Below, one piece after another: positions 1 to 11,879 of a stretch of DNA of 64,000 bases; position 1 is the first letter of the stretch, and each line of letters begins with the position of its first letter. The notes under the pieces were generated by a model. It was not told where the DNA came from. It saw only the letters and a list, made by a program, of their open reading frames with translations, and made no database searches. Source of the stretch: Stichopus chloronotus (lineage: Eukaryota; Echinodermata; Holothuroidea; Aspidochirotida; Stichopodidae); the NCBI GenBank assembly GCA_021234535.1, contig CM037839.1, positions 12,029,419-12,093,418 of the forward strand. Reading direction: 5' to 3'. The position numbers and the translations under genes were made by a program.

Positions 1-315
1 TAAATGTTTTGGACTGCATGTGTACTTCAACTAAATCTTTCACCTCCATAATCAGTATGCTGAGATTTTTTGTTTATGATAGGATCTAAATGTAACAGTC
101 ATCACAATACAGTATGTACAAGGCTTTGCAGAGTATGAACTTTGTTGACCATGGTTAAGTGATCTTTGACCTTCACCAAACACAAAGCCATGTGCTTGCT
201 CTTTAAATGCTGGTTAAATCATCACCAATAGAAATTTTCTGTTTTGTTCTCTTTTTTTTTTTAGAAGAATTCAACTGTGAAAATTATTGTATTTTTAACT
301 ATTATTAATCTTCAG
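1..315 (+). other. Gene 0 intron 8, partial
   Basis: It matches the 3' end of intron 8 of gene 1 (from about 28883) and of gene 2. It ends ATTAATCTTCAG. Confidence 0.75.
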
Positions 316-3300
316 AGCAAATCAGGAAACCAGACCAACCCATCGGAATCCCCTGAAGCAGCAGGAAAGGTCCTTGGTAACAATGCAGCACCTCCAAAAG
401 ATTGCGCCCATAAAGAAGAGGTAGCTGAGAAACCAACTGTGAATTGGTCTATGATTGTGAGGTCTCGGCCTGTAAGTGCAGCTCAGAATACCAGCACCAA
501 GACACCTAAACCTGAGGCAACAAGCAAACCTGAGGAAGATCCAACAGTAGATTGTACAGAATCAGAGCAAAAAAAAGAAGAGAGTCAGTGGTCTGTACCT
601 GTGAAGTACACCAAACATCTCAATAAAAGGAAGAAAAGGGGAAGTGGAAACCAGCAACCAACCACTAGGAAAGATTCTACAGATAAAACCAACCCTCAGT
701 CTCCTTCAGCTAGCTCTGGTACAGAGAAGGTGCAAAGTGGTCCATCCAGTACTTTCCAAGTAGATAATCAACAGAAAATAGAGATTACTAATGGCATGAT
801 TAGTACTGGAACCACTTCAAATGAATCACCAACAACAACTTCAAACCTCGGAAAATCTCTTTCATCAGTCGCTCAGTTGAAAAGTAAGCCTACCCCACCA
901 ACCTCTAATAGCACGCAGAATGTAACTGATGTGAAGAACAAACAGGATACAACTAACACCACAGCTACCACCAAAAAGGAAACCACCACAATTGCTGTTG
1001 GTTCTACATCTTCACCAGTCAAGAAACTGGAGAAGACAGCTGTGTCACCCACATCCCAAACCACACAGAAGGCAACTGTTGTGCAGACGAGAGGGGATAC
1101 TACCACCACTGCAGCTAATGTCAGTAAGGAGAATTCCTCAACCACTGTACATCCTAAAGCCACTTCTACAGCAGTGAAGAAGCAGGAGTGTAACCCTACC
1201 CCACAAACCTCTAATAGCACACAGAATGTAACTGATGTGAAGACCAAACATGACACAACTAACACCACAGCTACCACCAAAAAGGAAACCACCACAGTTG
1301 CTGTTGGTTCTACATCTTCACCAGTAAAGAAACTGGAGAACACAACTGTGTCACCCACGTCCCAAACCACACAGAAGGCAACTGTTGTGCAGACGAGAGG
1401 GGATACTACCACCACTGCAGCTAATGTCAGTAAGGAGAATTCCTCAACCACTGTACATCCTAAAGCCACTTCTACAGCAGTGAAGAAACAGGAGGGTAAC
1501 CCTACACCACCAACCTCTAATAGCACACAGAATGTCACTGATGTGAAGACCAAACATGATACAACTGACACCACAGCTACCACCACAAAGGAAACCACCA
1601 CAGTTGCTGTTGGTTCTACATCTTCACCAGTAAAGAAACTGGAGAAGACAGCAGTGTCACCCACATCCCAAACCACACAGAAGGCAACTGTTGTGCAGAC
1701 GAGAGGGGATACTACCACCACTGCAGCTAATGTCAGTAAGGAGAATTCCTCAACCACTGTACATCCTAAAGCCACTTCTACAGCAGTGAAGAAACAGGAG
1801 GGTAACCCTACACCACCAACCTCTAATAGCACACAGAATGTCACTGATGTGAAGACCAAACATGACACAACTGACACCACAGCTACCACCACAAAGGAAA
1901 CCACCACAGTTGCTGTTGGTTCTACATCTTCACCAGTCAAGAAACTGGAGAACACAACTGTGTCACCCACGTCCCAAACCACACAGAAGGCAACTGTTGT
2001 GCAGACGAGAGGGGATACTACCACCACTGCAGCTAATGTCAGTAAGGAGAATTCCTCTACCACTGTACATCCTAAAGCCACTTCTACAGCAGTGAAAAAA
2101 GAATTGAAGAAGCCTACCTCATCAACCTCTAGTAGCACACAGAATGTCACTAATCTGAAGACAAAACAGGACACAACTACAACCAGAAAGGAAACCACCA
2201 CAGTTGCTGTTGGTTCTACATCTACACCAGTCAAGAAACTGGAGAAGACAGCTGTGTCACCCACATCCCAAACCACACAGAAGGCAACTGCTGTGCAGAC
2301 TAGAAGAGATACTACTTCAACTGCAGTTAATGTCAGTAAGGGGAATTCCTCAACCACTGTACATCCTAAAGCCACTTCTACAGCAGTGAAAAAAGAATTG
2401 AAAAAGCCTACCTCATCAACCACTAGTAGCACACAGAATGTAACTGATGTGAAGACCAAACACGACACAGCTACTACCACAAAGGAAACCACCACAGTTG
2501 CTGTTGGTTCTACATCTTCACCAGTAAAGAAACTGGAGAAGACAGCTCTGTCACCTACATCCCAAACCACACATAAGGCAACTGTTGTGGAGACTAGAAG
2601 AGATACTACTTCAACTCCAGTTAATGTCAGTAAGGGGAATTCCTCTACCACTGTACATCCTAAAGCCACTTCTACAGCAGTGAAAAAAGATTTGAAGAAG
2701 CCTACCTCATCAACCACTAGTAGCACACAGAATGTCACTGATGTGAAGACCAAACAGGACACGGCTACAACCAAAAAGGAAACCACCACAGTTGCTGTTG
2801 GTTCTACATCTTCACCAGCCAAGAAACTGGAGAAGACAGTTGTGTCACCCACATCCCAAACCACACAGAAGGCAACTGTTGTGCAAACTAGAAGAGATAC
2901 TACTACAACTGCAGGTAATGTCAGTAAGGGGAATCCCTCAACCACTGTACATTCTAAAGCTTCATCTTCAGTGGTGAAGAAACAGGATTGTAGGCCTCAG
3001 AACACACAGAAGACAACTTCTGTGCCTCCTGTTACTTCATCTGATGTGAATTCAGCAGCTGCAACAGGGGCACACAATAGACTTTCTCAACCACCACAAA
3101 AGCTGCCTTCATCACATCGTCATGCTCTCTGCACAGAGGCAAAATCTGTGACAACATTAACATCTCCAAAGCAATCAGGCCGAGGGCAAGACACGGGAGT
3201 CAAATCTACTACTGCAGTACCTCGTCAGGTGCAGAAGACTGAAAAGGTTGCAACTATAAAAAAACCTTGTGGTAATTACATTCCTCCTGCTGTCAGAAGG

Positions 3301-4119
3301 AGGCAGAGTATCCAAACAAAAGATGCTGCTGCTGCTGATGATGATACAAGCACCATAAACTCAGGGAACATACCTAATCCTGGAAACAACAAAATGATGC
3401 CAAAGCAGAGAGTAGCACCTGACACATCTGCATCAAGCTACATAGCATCATCCACTAAAAGGCAACCGGTTAAAAGTGAGACAAGATCTAGTTCTCCTGC
3501 TACTGTAAACCATGAAAGAGGACTAGAGTCATGTCCACAAGCTAGTGGTAGATCTGCTAATGGAGAGACCAACGTGCGCGCTAAATTACAAACTGCCACA
3601 TGCACATCCACCAGCAAAACAGTAACATCTTGCACCAAGTTGCCTAACAAAACAGAATCAACTGCATCCAGTATCCATCAGCCAAAGACAGCTCACAGGG
3701 AAGAGCAGAAAAAACAGACTGTCAGAGCTATGACTAGTAGCAGCAGGAAGGATGATACCAATGGATCATCGACGGCCAGCAGCACCACAGCACAAAGATC
3801 ACCTGGGGGAGCAAGCAGTCAGCAGGAACTTACAGCCAGCAGCCAGGCATCAGACATCCATGATGAATCATCTATCAGACCAAAGCTTAGGGCAAATCCT
3901 GAACAGGACCAGGTGAGGGAGGAAGATTACGAGGGTGGCTCTTCAGAAGATGAAGATGACATGGAAGGCTGGTCAAAGGTCAAAAGATTCACTAAGCATA
4001 GACACATCACCCGTATAAGTCAACCAACATCAGTCGGTGGAGATACAGAAAAGGACTTGTCTACAAATAATCCAAAGGCAGATAAAGGAAAAGCAAGATC
4101 AGGACAAAAACGAGCAGAG
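316..4119 (+). CDS. Gene 0 exon 9: large Thr-rich repeat exon
   Basis: This exon has 3804 nt, or 1268 codons, phase 0 at both ends. The acceptor is the TTCAG ending at 315 and the donor is GAG|GTATGA at 4120. The first ~190 residues are unique and contain two Trp motifs, NWSMIVRSRP and QWSVPVKYTKH, followed by a basic KRKKRG stretch. Seven Thr-rich repeats follow (877-2976). A Ser/Thr/Lys-rich linker contains NYIPPAVRRRQ. The C-terminal end is acidic (EEDYEGGSSEDEDD) and leads into EGWSKVKRFTKHRH. Codons 277-315 upstream are open too but lie before the acceptor. Confidence 0.85.
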
Positions 4120-5499
4120 GTATGATGTAATTAATTCAGTGATAAAGTGTTATGGACAGGTATAATAGCATCCACTAGTTATAGCTAAATCTTGAATTGG
4201 CTTTATCAGCCTTTGAGACAGATCTCTTCAATGTGCGTCGAAAATCAATCCTTAACGAACCAATGCTGCAGCTCTTCAAAAGCAGACTAATAAGTCAGAC
4301 CTTGGCCAAGTCTGACTGTTGTCCAGAGATGATCAAAGGCCACCATATGTTTGTAATAGAGACGTGTCAGTCACTCTCCCAGAATTAGGCAAATGGATCA
4401 ATAAGTAAATCATCTTTCTTTGGATATATATTTCTGAAAATACTTGTAATTGACTGTGTGAGCTGTCAGAACAAACTTATCACTGACTAATAAGACTTTG
4501 GTCTGCAGTGTTTTTACAAAATCATTCTTTTCAAAGATGTGTTTCTCTTACCTTCAGGAAAGAAGGAGAGAGGAAAGAGTAACTGCAGAGGATGTAAAAC
4601 CAACAACAGAGACAAAGAATGAGATGGAGAAGCCAAAGCCATCTTCAGCAGCTGAAATTGCAGCCTTCTTCGCAGGTCCAGATGTAACAGATGAAGGCCC
4701 TCCCATCGACATCGTTCTCAACTTTGACAGCGACTGTGAATTTAAATTAGACTGGGAAGCAGAGTTGGCAAAGCCATTTTACAATACAGTGAGTGAAAAA
4801 AGGTTGTCAAAGTTAGAACTATATCATATCCTTGGTGTATCATATAGTTGCTAAATTTGTAAAACTCTTTCCATCATTAAAATAATTCTAGTTCTCATAA
4901 GTAGATCACTGATGGCAGGTCAGTTGATAAATTGCTTGCACAAAGTTGTTTACATCAGAGGTTGTCAAATGTGTCCTTGTGTAATAACATCATGGTTAGG
5001 TGACATTTGCTGTCAATAATGTTTAGAGAAACTTTCACAGACTGACTTTGTTGTATTGTCACTTAACATTATGTCAAGTACATTCATTTTGGAGTTCTTG
5101 GATTGTGTGGCATTCCAACGACATTTGCTTGTTTCTCTCTTTTTAATTGATCATGGTGGGACATTGTCTCCATCAAAAAGGTAACCTGTTATCTTGATTA
5201 TCTTTGTTATTATTTCTGGTTTTATCGTACTTCAAGGTTTCTTTGGTTTGCTTTCACAGAGGGAGATATTACCACCCAGGGTACCTATCCCTGCTTGGGC
5301 AGAGTGGGATTTCAGCAAGGTTGGTACAACACAGCAGTACTGGTGTAGCATTTTACAAGATGGTGGACTGAATCAAGTTAATTTTGACTACCCTCTTCTA
5401 TTCATCATGTTGTCCTATTTTAGGATTGCTCACCATTATATTCATGGGCAAGTTGTCAACTATGAGCGCATAAGTAATAGTGTCTGTCAAAATGTTTGA
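316..5499 (+). CDS. Gene 0: 3' part of a giant repeat-protein gene (exons 9-11 only)
   Basis: This is the 3' end of the upstream member of the tandem gene family; its exons 1-8 lie left of the window. The three exons are 316-4119, 4558-4788 and 5260-5499, all joined in phase 0. Each is matched in genes 1 and 2 with the same splice sites. The visible product is about 1,424 residues: a Thr-rich repeat region with 7 repeat units, an acidic/basic tail, a 77-residue conserved block and a 79-residue final exon. It differs from the other copies by three extra 102-residue repeats and a 21-bp in-frame insertion in the last exon. I do not recognise the family and assign no function. Splice sites are read from sequence only. 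The end of the reading frame at the TGA ending at 5499 is the least certain part. Confidence 0.78.
877..2976 (+). repeat. 102-aa (306-bp) Thr-rich coding repeats, 7 units
   Basis: Seven head-to-tail units of 96-102 residues. Each contains a TQNV(T) segment, KETTT(V/I)AVGSTSS, (V/A)KKLEKTAVSPTSQTTQKA, a DTTTT tract and NSSTTVHPKATSTAVKK. About 30 of 102 residues are Thr, and N-x-S/T sequons recur. Units 5-7 form a shorter subtype starting KK(E/D)LKKPTSS. Units 2 and 4 share KKLENTTV while 1 and 3 share KKLEKTAV, which suggests a duplicated two-unit block. Confidence 0.9.
4120..4557 (+). other. Gene 0 intron 9
   Basis: GT-AG intron of 438 bp between GAG|GTATGA and TTACCTTCAG. The matching introns in genes 1 and 2 have similar length. 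I see no feature inside. Confidence 0.8.
4558..4788 (+). CDS. Gene 0 exon 10: conserved 77-residue block
   Basis: 231 nt, 77 codons, phase 0 at both ends. The acceptor is CTTACCTTCAG and the donor ACA|GTGAGT. It begins with the basic run ERRREERV, then SSAAEIAAFFAGPDVTDEG, and ends in an acidic hydrophobic segment with FDSDCEFKLDWEAELAKPF. It is not low-complexity, and the three copies differ by single substitutions (here DEGPP against DEDPP in the others). This looks like a folded or binding segment. The family is not recognised. Confidence 0.85.
4789..5259 (+). other. Gene 0 intron 10
   Basis: GT-AG intron of 471 bp ending GGTTTGCTTTCACAG. Nothing recognisable inside. Confidence 0.75.
5260..5499 (+). 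CDS. Gene 0 exon 11: probable last coding exon
   Basis: It starts in phase 0 after TTTCACAG and runs 79 codons to TGA. The first 33 residues (from REILPPRVPIPAWAEWDFSK to YWCSILQD) look like real protein. The hydrophobic remainder, with YPLLFIMLSYFRIAHH, is less certain. Relative to genes 1 and 2 it carries a 21-nt in-frame insertion (5362-5382) that contains a possible donor, CAA|GTTAAT at 5377. Another possible donor, AAG|GTTGGT, lies at 5320. If either is used, the true C-terminus lies further downstream. Confidence 0.6.
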   Translation, partial: REILPPRVPIPAWAEWDFSKVGTTQQYWCSILQDGGLNQVNFDYPLLFIMLSYFRIAHHYIHGQVVNYERISNSVCQNV

Positions 5500-5985
5500 C
5501 AGCTGGGTGGAAGTCATAAGTACATGTTCAACTCAGTCTTTCACTTTTTTCCCATAATTGTATCTGAAAATGTGTGACTTATATTTTAAAATATATTTAG
5601 TACATTTGTAAATGGAACAATCATTAGCTAGGTTTGCTAGCAGTGGTCTACAATTAATTAGTGATCTTGGGATATTAAATACTAACAATACTACATAAAA
5701 TAAGTTACTATGAAAGGTATTTTAATATTTATCATATAGTGAAAACAGAAAACAGAATAGTCTGCCATTAGCATATACAGTAAAGTATTTCTGTTTACCC
5801 CTCTTCTTATCATCATGGAAGGGAAATACTGCATTTGAAATGCACCTTCATGGCATGCAAAAACAAAAATGGCTTGAATCATTGTTAAACAATTTAATCT
5901 CACCAATTACCATCAATTTCCATAAATCTTGGTGTAAAAAGTATGATTTTTTTTCTGTAAAATAAACTAGGTTGTTCCGTCTAAG
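5500..5985 (+). other. Gene 0 probable 3' UTR
   Basis: AT-rich sequence after the TGA. It contains ATTAAA at 5674-5679 and AATAAA at 5961-5966, either of which could be the poly(A) signal. The AATAAA is kept after gene 1 but lost after gene 2. No coding signal. Confidence 0.45.
5961..5966 (+). terminator. AATAAA poly(A) signal candidate, gene 0
   Basis: A canonical hexamer about 460 nt after the stop codon, in an AT-rich setting. The equivalent after gene 1 is 33968-33973. Confidence 0.4.
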
Positions 5986-6917
5986 TTATATACGTACCGC
6001 ACATGCAGCACAGGTTTTAAGTTACTTGAATGCATTTGAACAAATGCTGGCCTATGAAAAAATCTAGGAAATGGCTTTGAGGAAAGTGGATCAAGCTTCA
6101 GTAGAGCAATATTTGGGATCCTTTACTGTTTTTTATTCTTCAATATCTTACACTTTGGAGCTGCATGTTTGAGCTGATGGAGTGCCTGTCTGACCTCTGA
6201 AAGTTTGTACTGTGCATCCATAACATGAGCTACATGTTCAGTTGTCATGCAAAAGAGATGATACTGTTTATATGTCGATATCTTGAGACCAGCAGAGACC
6301 AAAGTCCTTAATCAAGGGGCTTGCAATGTCACAAACTTTCGGATTATCAAAAAGACTTTCTCTCTGAGCTATATCCTTGCGTGACTTGTATGGAAAAAAA
6401 AATTTTGTCAGCTATGTCGATTATATACTTTGCAAATTTCAGAAAGAAATGTTAAAAAGACGATGGGATGGGAACAGTGATTTTGATTATTGTAATAAGT
6501 ATGATAGTTTTGATGCATTTAAACATAAGAAAATGTGCACAAAGTGATAATGATAAATTTAATGAAGTATTTTCCAGCAAATTTCTAAGCTATAAAAAAC
6601 CGTTTCTTACCAACTAAGTTTTCTTCTTGAGTTTGGAGGATAGTTTCCATCCTTTCAATTCTAGCTTTTCTGATCTTTCTGATTCTTTTTACTCTCCATA
6701 TTTTCCTTCTTTCTTTCTTCCTTACTTTTTCTTTCTCTTTCTATCTCTGCTTGTGTCTTCCTCCTCTTGAAGTACCCAAATCCGGGACAGTGCGGCAACC
6801 AGTAACTTCAGAGATACAATCAACTACATTATATTTAACTTATCATTGAAATTACAATTTAAAAACTAAAAGTACAGAAATTTAATGCACACTTGAAACA
6901 AAACATATCTGAAATGT
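5986..6917. other. Intergenic spacer, no gene seen
   Basis: AT-rich DNA between the 3' UTR and the minisatellite, with a CT-rich tract near 6650-6770. Only short chance ORFs. It is near-identical to 33994-34928. Confidence 0.5.
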
Positions 6918-7067
6918 AATATTTGAAGAAAAATTTAAAATATTTGATAATGAATACGCAATATTTGAAATGCAATTTGAAATACTTGATAATGAGTATG
7001 CAATATTTGAAAAGCAATTTAAAATATTTGATAATGAATATGCAATATTTGAAAAAAACTTTAAAAT
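6918..7067. repeat. 42-bp AT-rich minisatellite, about 3.6 units
   Basis: Three full units at 6918-6959, 6960-7001 and 7002-7043 plus a partial one. Each starts AATATTTGAA and contains TTTGATAATGA before a terminal GC dinucleotide. The same array is in the next duplication copy. Confidence 0.85.
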
Positions 7068-8219
7068 CTAAATTTGTAAAATGAAACTAATTATATGGGT
7101 TAAAGTATTTGCATTTGTTTTTCATTTCTTTGATTATTTTTCCTGCTTGAACTGATACGAGCTTACAGAGAGGTCAAGCTTCAAATTAGTGATGGTTTGC
7201 TAAACTTAAGCAAAATTGGACTGACCATGAGTAATTCAATATCTTACAAGTTCATATCTTTGCCACTGCAGTTTCCTGCTTCATATTCAGTAAACGTTGG
7301 CACTTTTTAAGTCACGAACTCAGACCAAATAGTCAAGACTCTGAGGCTACTAGCGACAAGATATTGGTTTCAATGACATCCATAACGGTTCGCTACATGT
7401 ATGCAATGTTACATTTTGAGCAGGTTTTGTCGTATAGGCATTGTAGGGCCACAAATGATTTTCGTGCATTAGAATTGGGCTTACAGCTAATAATTTAAGG
7501 TGCCATTCTGTCAGACATAGGTTAGGCCTGATTGGGAGATCAAAAATATAAAAGATCATGACTAGTTTTAATGTTATGATCTGTGAAAACTTGCAAAAGG
7601 ACATTAATTCAAACTGTCAAGCACACAAGAGAAAAAGATCTTCATGTGTGTCTTTTTACAGTTTTTAAAATTCCACAGGAGTCGTGATTCCTGGAAAGTG
7701 CACTCGATCCTAAAGAGTCGAGTAAGTTTCTTAAGCCTAAGAATCATACACTAAGTTTCCAGGCCATCACAGAGATGTAAAATATATTCAGTTGTTCATG
7801 TCTTTACTTACCTCAGTCTTTTCTCACCTGTCTCCAAACTCTCCATGCAACTCTACTGCTCAAGTATTCAGTCACAGGGTACAAGTACTCCAGATGCTCT
7901 TACTGGTCGGCTGTCATAGCCACTCTCTGGCTTTTTATCCGCACTTGGCCATCATTTCAAGATTGAGCTGGCGCACCCTCACCAACGATGGTGAACAAGG
8001 TCACATAAATGTGTCTGTAACAATCCCGGTATTGGAATGCATGCTGTCAGCAGCGGACGTAAAGCTCGTAAGGTTGAAGCGACCCATTGTAAGAAGGGAA
8101 CTCAAAGTAAATTGATATTGTCCACATTGCCAATGTTTTCAGAACAAAAATAAGATTGGGTAATAGTTGGGATGAGAAAAAATCTTTTTGTTAACTGTGG
8201 AGCATAAAGACAGTCACTC
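7068..8219. other. Intergenic spacer, no gene seen
   Basis: It contains a somewhat more GC-rich stretch, 7670-8110, which may be an old repeat fragment. A 107-codon ORF (7792-8115) has no supporting splice or start context and is not called. Confidence 0.45.
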
Positions 8220-8460
8220 ATCACCCCAGGCTACATTTGAAGGGATGAGGTAGGCAGGACAGCAATTTCAAACCATGCTGAGTAGCTCCTATTACACAAC
8301 ATACACAAGGGCGGAGTGTTTTGATTGACATGTGGTCCTTGTATGCTAACCAGAGTATGGGACACTTAAAGTAGGATTGTGTTTGTACAAGAAGAAGTTT
8401 CAGACAGGTCGTGGAGGGGTTAGAAAGTGGGTTGGGAGAATTGGAACTGTTTGGGGTGAT
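8220..8460. mobile_element. Short MITE-like element with ATCACCCCA inverted ends
   Basis: The ends ATCACCCCA (8220-8228) and TGGGGTGAT (8452-8460) are perfect 9-bp inverted repeats about 240 bp apart. The interior is related to the tandem elements at 12874-13371: shared AGCTC.TATTACACA, TTTTGATTG, and GGTTGGGAGAATTG before the right end. This points to a small non-autonomous repeat family. No coding capacity. Confidence 0.6.
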
Positions 8461-11400
8461 CATTTCAACCTTTAAAACTTCAAAAAAAAAGTAATGACAA
8501 AAGAAATCTCAACTTCATTTGGAGATGTAGGTCTTAAGTTATTGGTAAAGGGTTGGTAAGGTTTACTTGGAAAGCTTTATTGTCATCAGATGTGATGGAT
8601 ATAGGTTGCAATATGCAGTTTGACAGTAAAAAAGCAATTTGTTTGCTCTCAGCTTCCACTTCACTGCTCGTATTAACCAATGATTGAGTTGATAAGAAGA
8701 GTTTTTATCTTGAAAAGCTAAAATACTGTGGTTGCTATAACATGTACAGTGGAACTAAAAATGATACTCTGCTTCACACCCATTTTGTCTCTTACGTCCT
8801 AGGTTAAATGTAGTGGTCAAATACAGTCAAACAATAGTCAATACATGTCAAAGTCAACAATAGTAAAATACAGAACATGAAGTGGAGCAATCACTCATGA
8901 GCAAAAGCATCTCAGAAGCTATAACATGTCTGTCTAGGGTAAGGTGTGTTGTATATTATCATGTGTGCAGAAAAGCCTGAGGAAATGAAGGTGAGTGGTG
9001 GGAAGAGGGCAAGGTTATATTTTTTTCCAGACAGGAGAATCTATTATTGACAACTGTCTACCTTCCTCAGGAACGAATATGTGTAAGTGGAATTCAGTGG
9101 ACTCTTCAGCAATGACAGGAGTTTAGTCACTCAGACTGTCACTCTGAAGTAATGCTTAATAAGTTCACCAGGTGCTGCAGACAAAAATTATGTGCAAATT
9201 TCAGTAATCTGCAGGCCAATTGATTGGTAGCTATGGCATTGTCAGGTAATCATAAAAGGGATCATTCATCATTGGTATTTAGATGTTAAGAAACTCTCAA
9301 GAATGCACATTTTATAGGCCAATATGCTACTTTGCAGGTTAAAATTTTCTTGTTACCTCTGGGCAGAACTTTGATGCAGTGGATAACCAACCTTTGTCAT
9401 CAAGGGGAAGGGCTGAGTGTAGCATACAGTTTTAAGTGGGGGACAAACAGTAATTACTGTAATAACAGTTGGCGCATAGCCTACTGAAAAACAATTTAGA
9501 TAATGTTGCTTCTCAGATTGCCAGAAATGGCACTTCTGCAGCTCTCTGGCCTTGTAAATTTTAGCTTTATTTTTTACTTAATTTGTTTACTATTTATGCT
9601 TTTAATGCTTTTTCTGAAATTCCTATTTTTCCCATGAGAAGTGATGTAGCCAGTTTTCCACTTCCCGAAAAAAAAATGCATCGCTGTCAAAAAAGTGACT
9701 GAGGTTGCCCCTGTCCACACCACCTCCCATACGCCTATGGTTTTAAACAGGGTGTGAGAAGTTATGCCTTTACTATGACGTCAATGAAATTTCCTGCACG
9801 TTGTCAAGTCAATCTAATAGAGCGCCATCTACTAACAAAAGTTGACACAGGAAAGGGAGAGTATGGAGTGCCAAACGTTTCATAAATGTCGAACCAGAAA
9901 GTACAGTATCGCAGTTAATATATGAACATGGGGGAAAAAATACAATATATTAATACGCGCACTGACATGTTCAAGTCAGTATAAATATATTGGAACTGTC
10001 CTTTCACAACCACGGAAGCATATGTGGAGAAGAAAGTTATAAAATGGGTCATACGGTCCACATTTAAGCTTGGTATAAAACTTCTAGAAATGTATAAAGA
10101 GATCATAGTTATGATATGCCATGAACTCTGTTTTTAATTCAACTTTTGCCTGATCTTATGATGCTTGAATATACTCCCTCCTCCCTTCACACATACATCG
10201 TGCATAAAGGGGACAATACGCTTTCAAATAATTTGGGAAATTTAGGGAAATAGTACGTCCTTTGCCTGTTTTTGATTTTTTTTTCTTCTAAGGATAAGAA
10301 ATTGTGAGACATTTCCATGCGTAATTCGTATTTTCATGCAACATATTACTCCAGATGAGATTACAATGTCACTGCGGCATGAAACATTCCTCATGAGTGG
10401 CGTTCCACAAAGATACCCCTCTCTCACTGCAGCCAATGAAATCCTATAATCTGGCTAACGCTTTCGATAAATTTCATTTGCTGTAGCATGTTGCATATGT
10501 ACGGATATCAGTGCAGTCTAGTGCAATGGAGCTATGATACATAGGAAGGGTCCTTGCTGTGACCTCAAAGTAAAAAGCGAAATAACAACAAAAACTTCAT
10601 GTAGGTCGTGAAAGGTGTCTTCGATTACAAGGGCCAACGGGGTAGAAGAATGGGAATGAAAAGGAATGGTATACTCCAAATAACATGCAGTTTATTTCGA
10701 ATTTACAGAGCTGTAGACCTATACTGTTAGCGCCTTTATGTCTCTGTGTTTCCGGGTATTGGATCAATTATCGGTAGACTGTGTCGGTCAATACTTGTGC
10801 TTGGCAATCCCGCTAAGAACTATTGGATCAGGATTTTTTGTACATTACTTTTGTTGTGACAGAGAGAAGAGAAATGGGGAAATAGGCCACTGAGAACTTC
10901 AAAACTTCACAGTTCAGTCAAATTGTCCATTGATCTACTCAGATAAGGTCTAAAAATAATTTCACTGAAAATCTGAAAAAATTGAAATAATTACACATGA
11001 AAATACGTACCTAATAATAAACATGGTTTTAATGGTGGGGCAGAACATTTCGGCTACATCGGTCCCAACTTTGATTATAGTAACCATGGGGACTTGCGGG
11101 ACACGTGCCTATAGGTACCCACAAAAAGGCGGGACCACAAATTCGTTTTGTAGGGTTACCTGTTGGAAAAAGTTCATTTCGAGTGGGGAGAGGAGGTGAA
11201 ATGACCACAGTTTACTTTTCCCTCTTAATTGTGCCACTTCACTCTTGTGGAGGAGTAAAGTCGAAAAGGCCCTCTTACAATTGTTTTGCCCAGCGGCTCC
11301 TTTAAAGGTAAATCCTGACTGTGATTTGAAAAATTGTACGGGCTGCCATATATTGTTGTAAAATTACTGGAACCCATTACAAAGCAGCTCATGACATACT

Positions 11401-11600
11401 GCATTAATACCTGCATGAGTAATTGGCATATCGTCATCTTCATAGAGAAAATGACAAGTTCATTCATTGTATGAACAATTTCAATATTGTTCATATTGAA
11501 GAATTTAAATCTGTAACTCCCTACCTTTGAAAGCTTATGGGGTGCCGAATGTACGAGTGTTAATCTGAAGGAAGTTCAAGCCTACTTAAGCAGTAGTGGT
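8461..11600. other. Intergenic spacer, no gene seen
   Basis: Mostly unique-looking AT-rich DNA. A short AGTCAA-type direct-repeat cluster lies at about 8815-8870. ORFs here are short, lack splice support and are not called. Copy 2 (36468-39620) is almost identical. Confidence 0.45.
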
Positions 11601-11704
11601 CCAAACTGTGGGTCTAATATATTACTCACGTCGAGCGAAGAATTTGACTGAACGTTATCATCTCCGTCCAACCGCTTGCCGGATATTATGGACATTAACC
11701 CTCG

Positions 11705-11749
11705 GACAAATACCCGTGGAGAAAGTATTTGTCGGGGAAGGGTATTTGT
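11705..11749. repeat. Competing hairpins (one left arm, two right arms)
   Basis: GACAAATAC (11705-11713) pairs with GTATTTGTC (11725-11733), giving a 9-bp stem and 11-nt loop. The overlapping ACAAATACCC (11707-11716) can instead pair with GGGTATTTGT (11740-11749). It lies in a GC-richer patch and is kept in the second copy near 39701-39751. Confidence 0.6.
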
Positions 11750-11879
11750 TCGATCACGGCCAAATCCTCGGTCGTATTTCAGGTTGCTGTGGCATGGATG
11801 TATAAAACTTCGTGCATGACGCAAAAAAACCTTAAAATTTCTAGCTGCTGGAAATTTAAAATTCCTATAAATCTATCCT

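Noticed and set aside
277..315. Apparent start of the exon 9 reading frame 13 codons upstream (GTG here, ATG at 29164 and 57738)
   Set aside because: This lies in the polypyrimidine tract before a clear acceptor (ATTAATCTTCAG). It is intron translated by chance.
873..2945. 690-codon open frame on the minus strand across the Thr-rich repeats; similar minus-strand frames at 29760-30941 and 58334-59644
   Set aside because: Shadow of the plus-strand repeats. Units of a multiple of three stay open in the same antisense frame once one unit is open. The plus frame has splice sites and unique flanking exons; the minus frame has none.
7792..8115. 107-codon ORF in the spacer, repeated at 35799-36122
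   Set aside because: Its identity in both copies reflects the recent duplication, not selection. No promoter or splice context and no recognisable motif.
9071..9082. 12-nt interval between a good acceptor and GTAAGT in the spacer
   Set aside because: Isolated in the intergenic DNA with no flanking exons that would use it.
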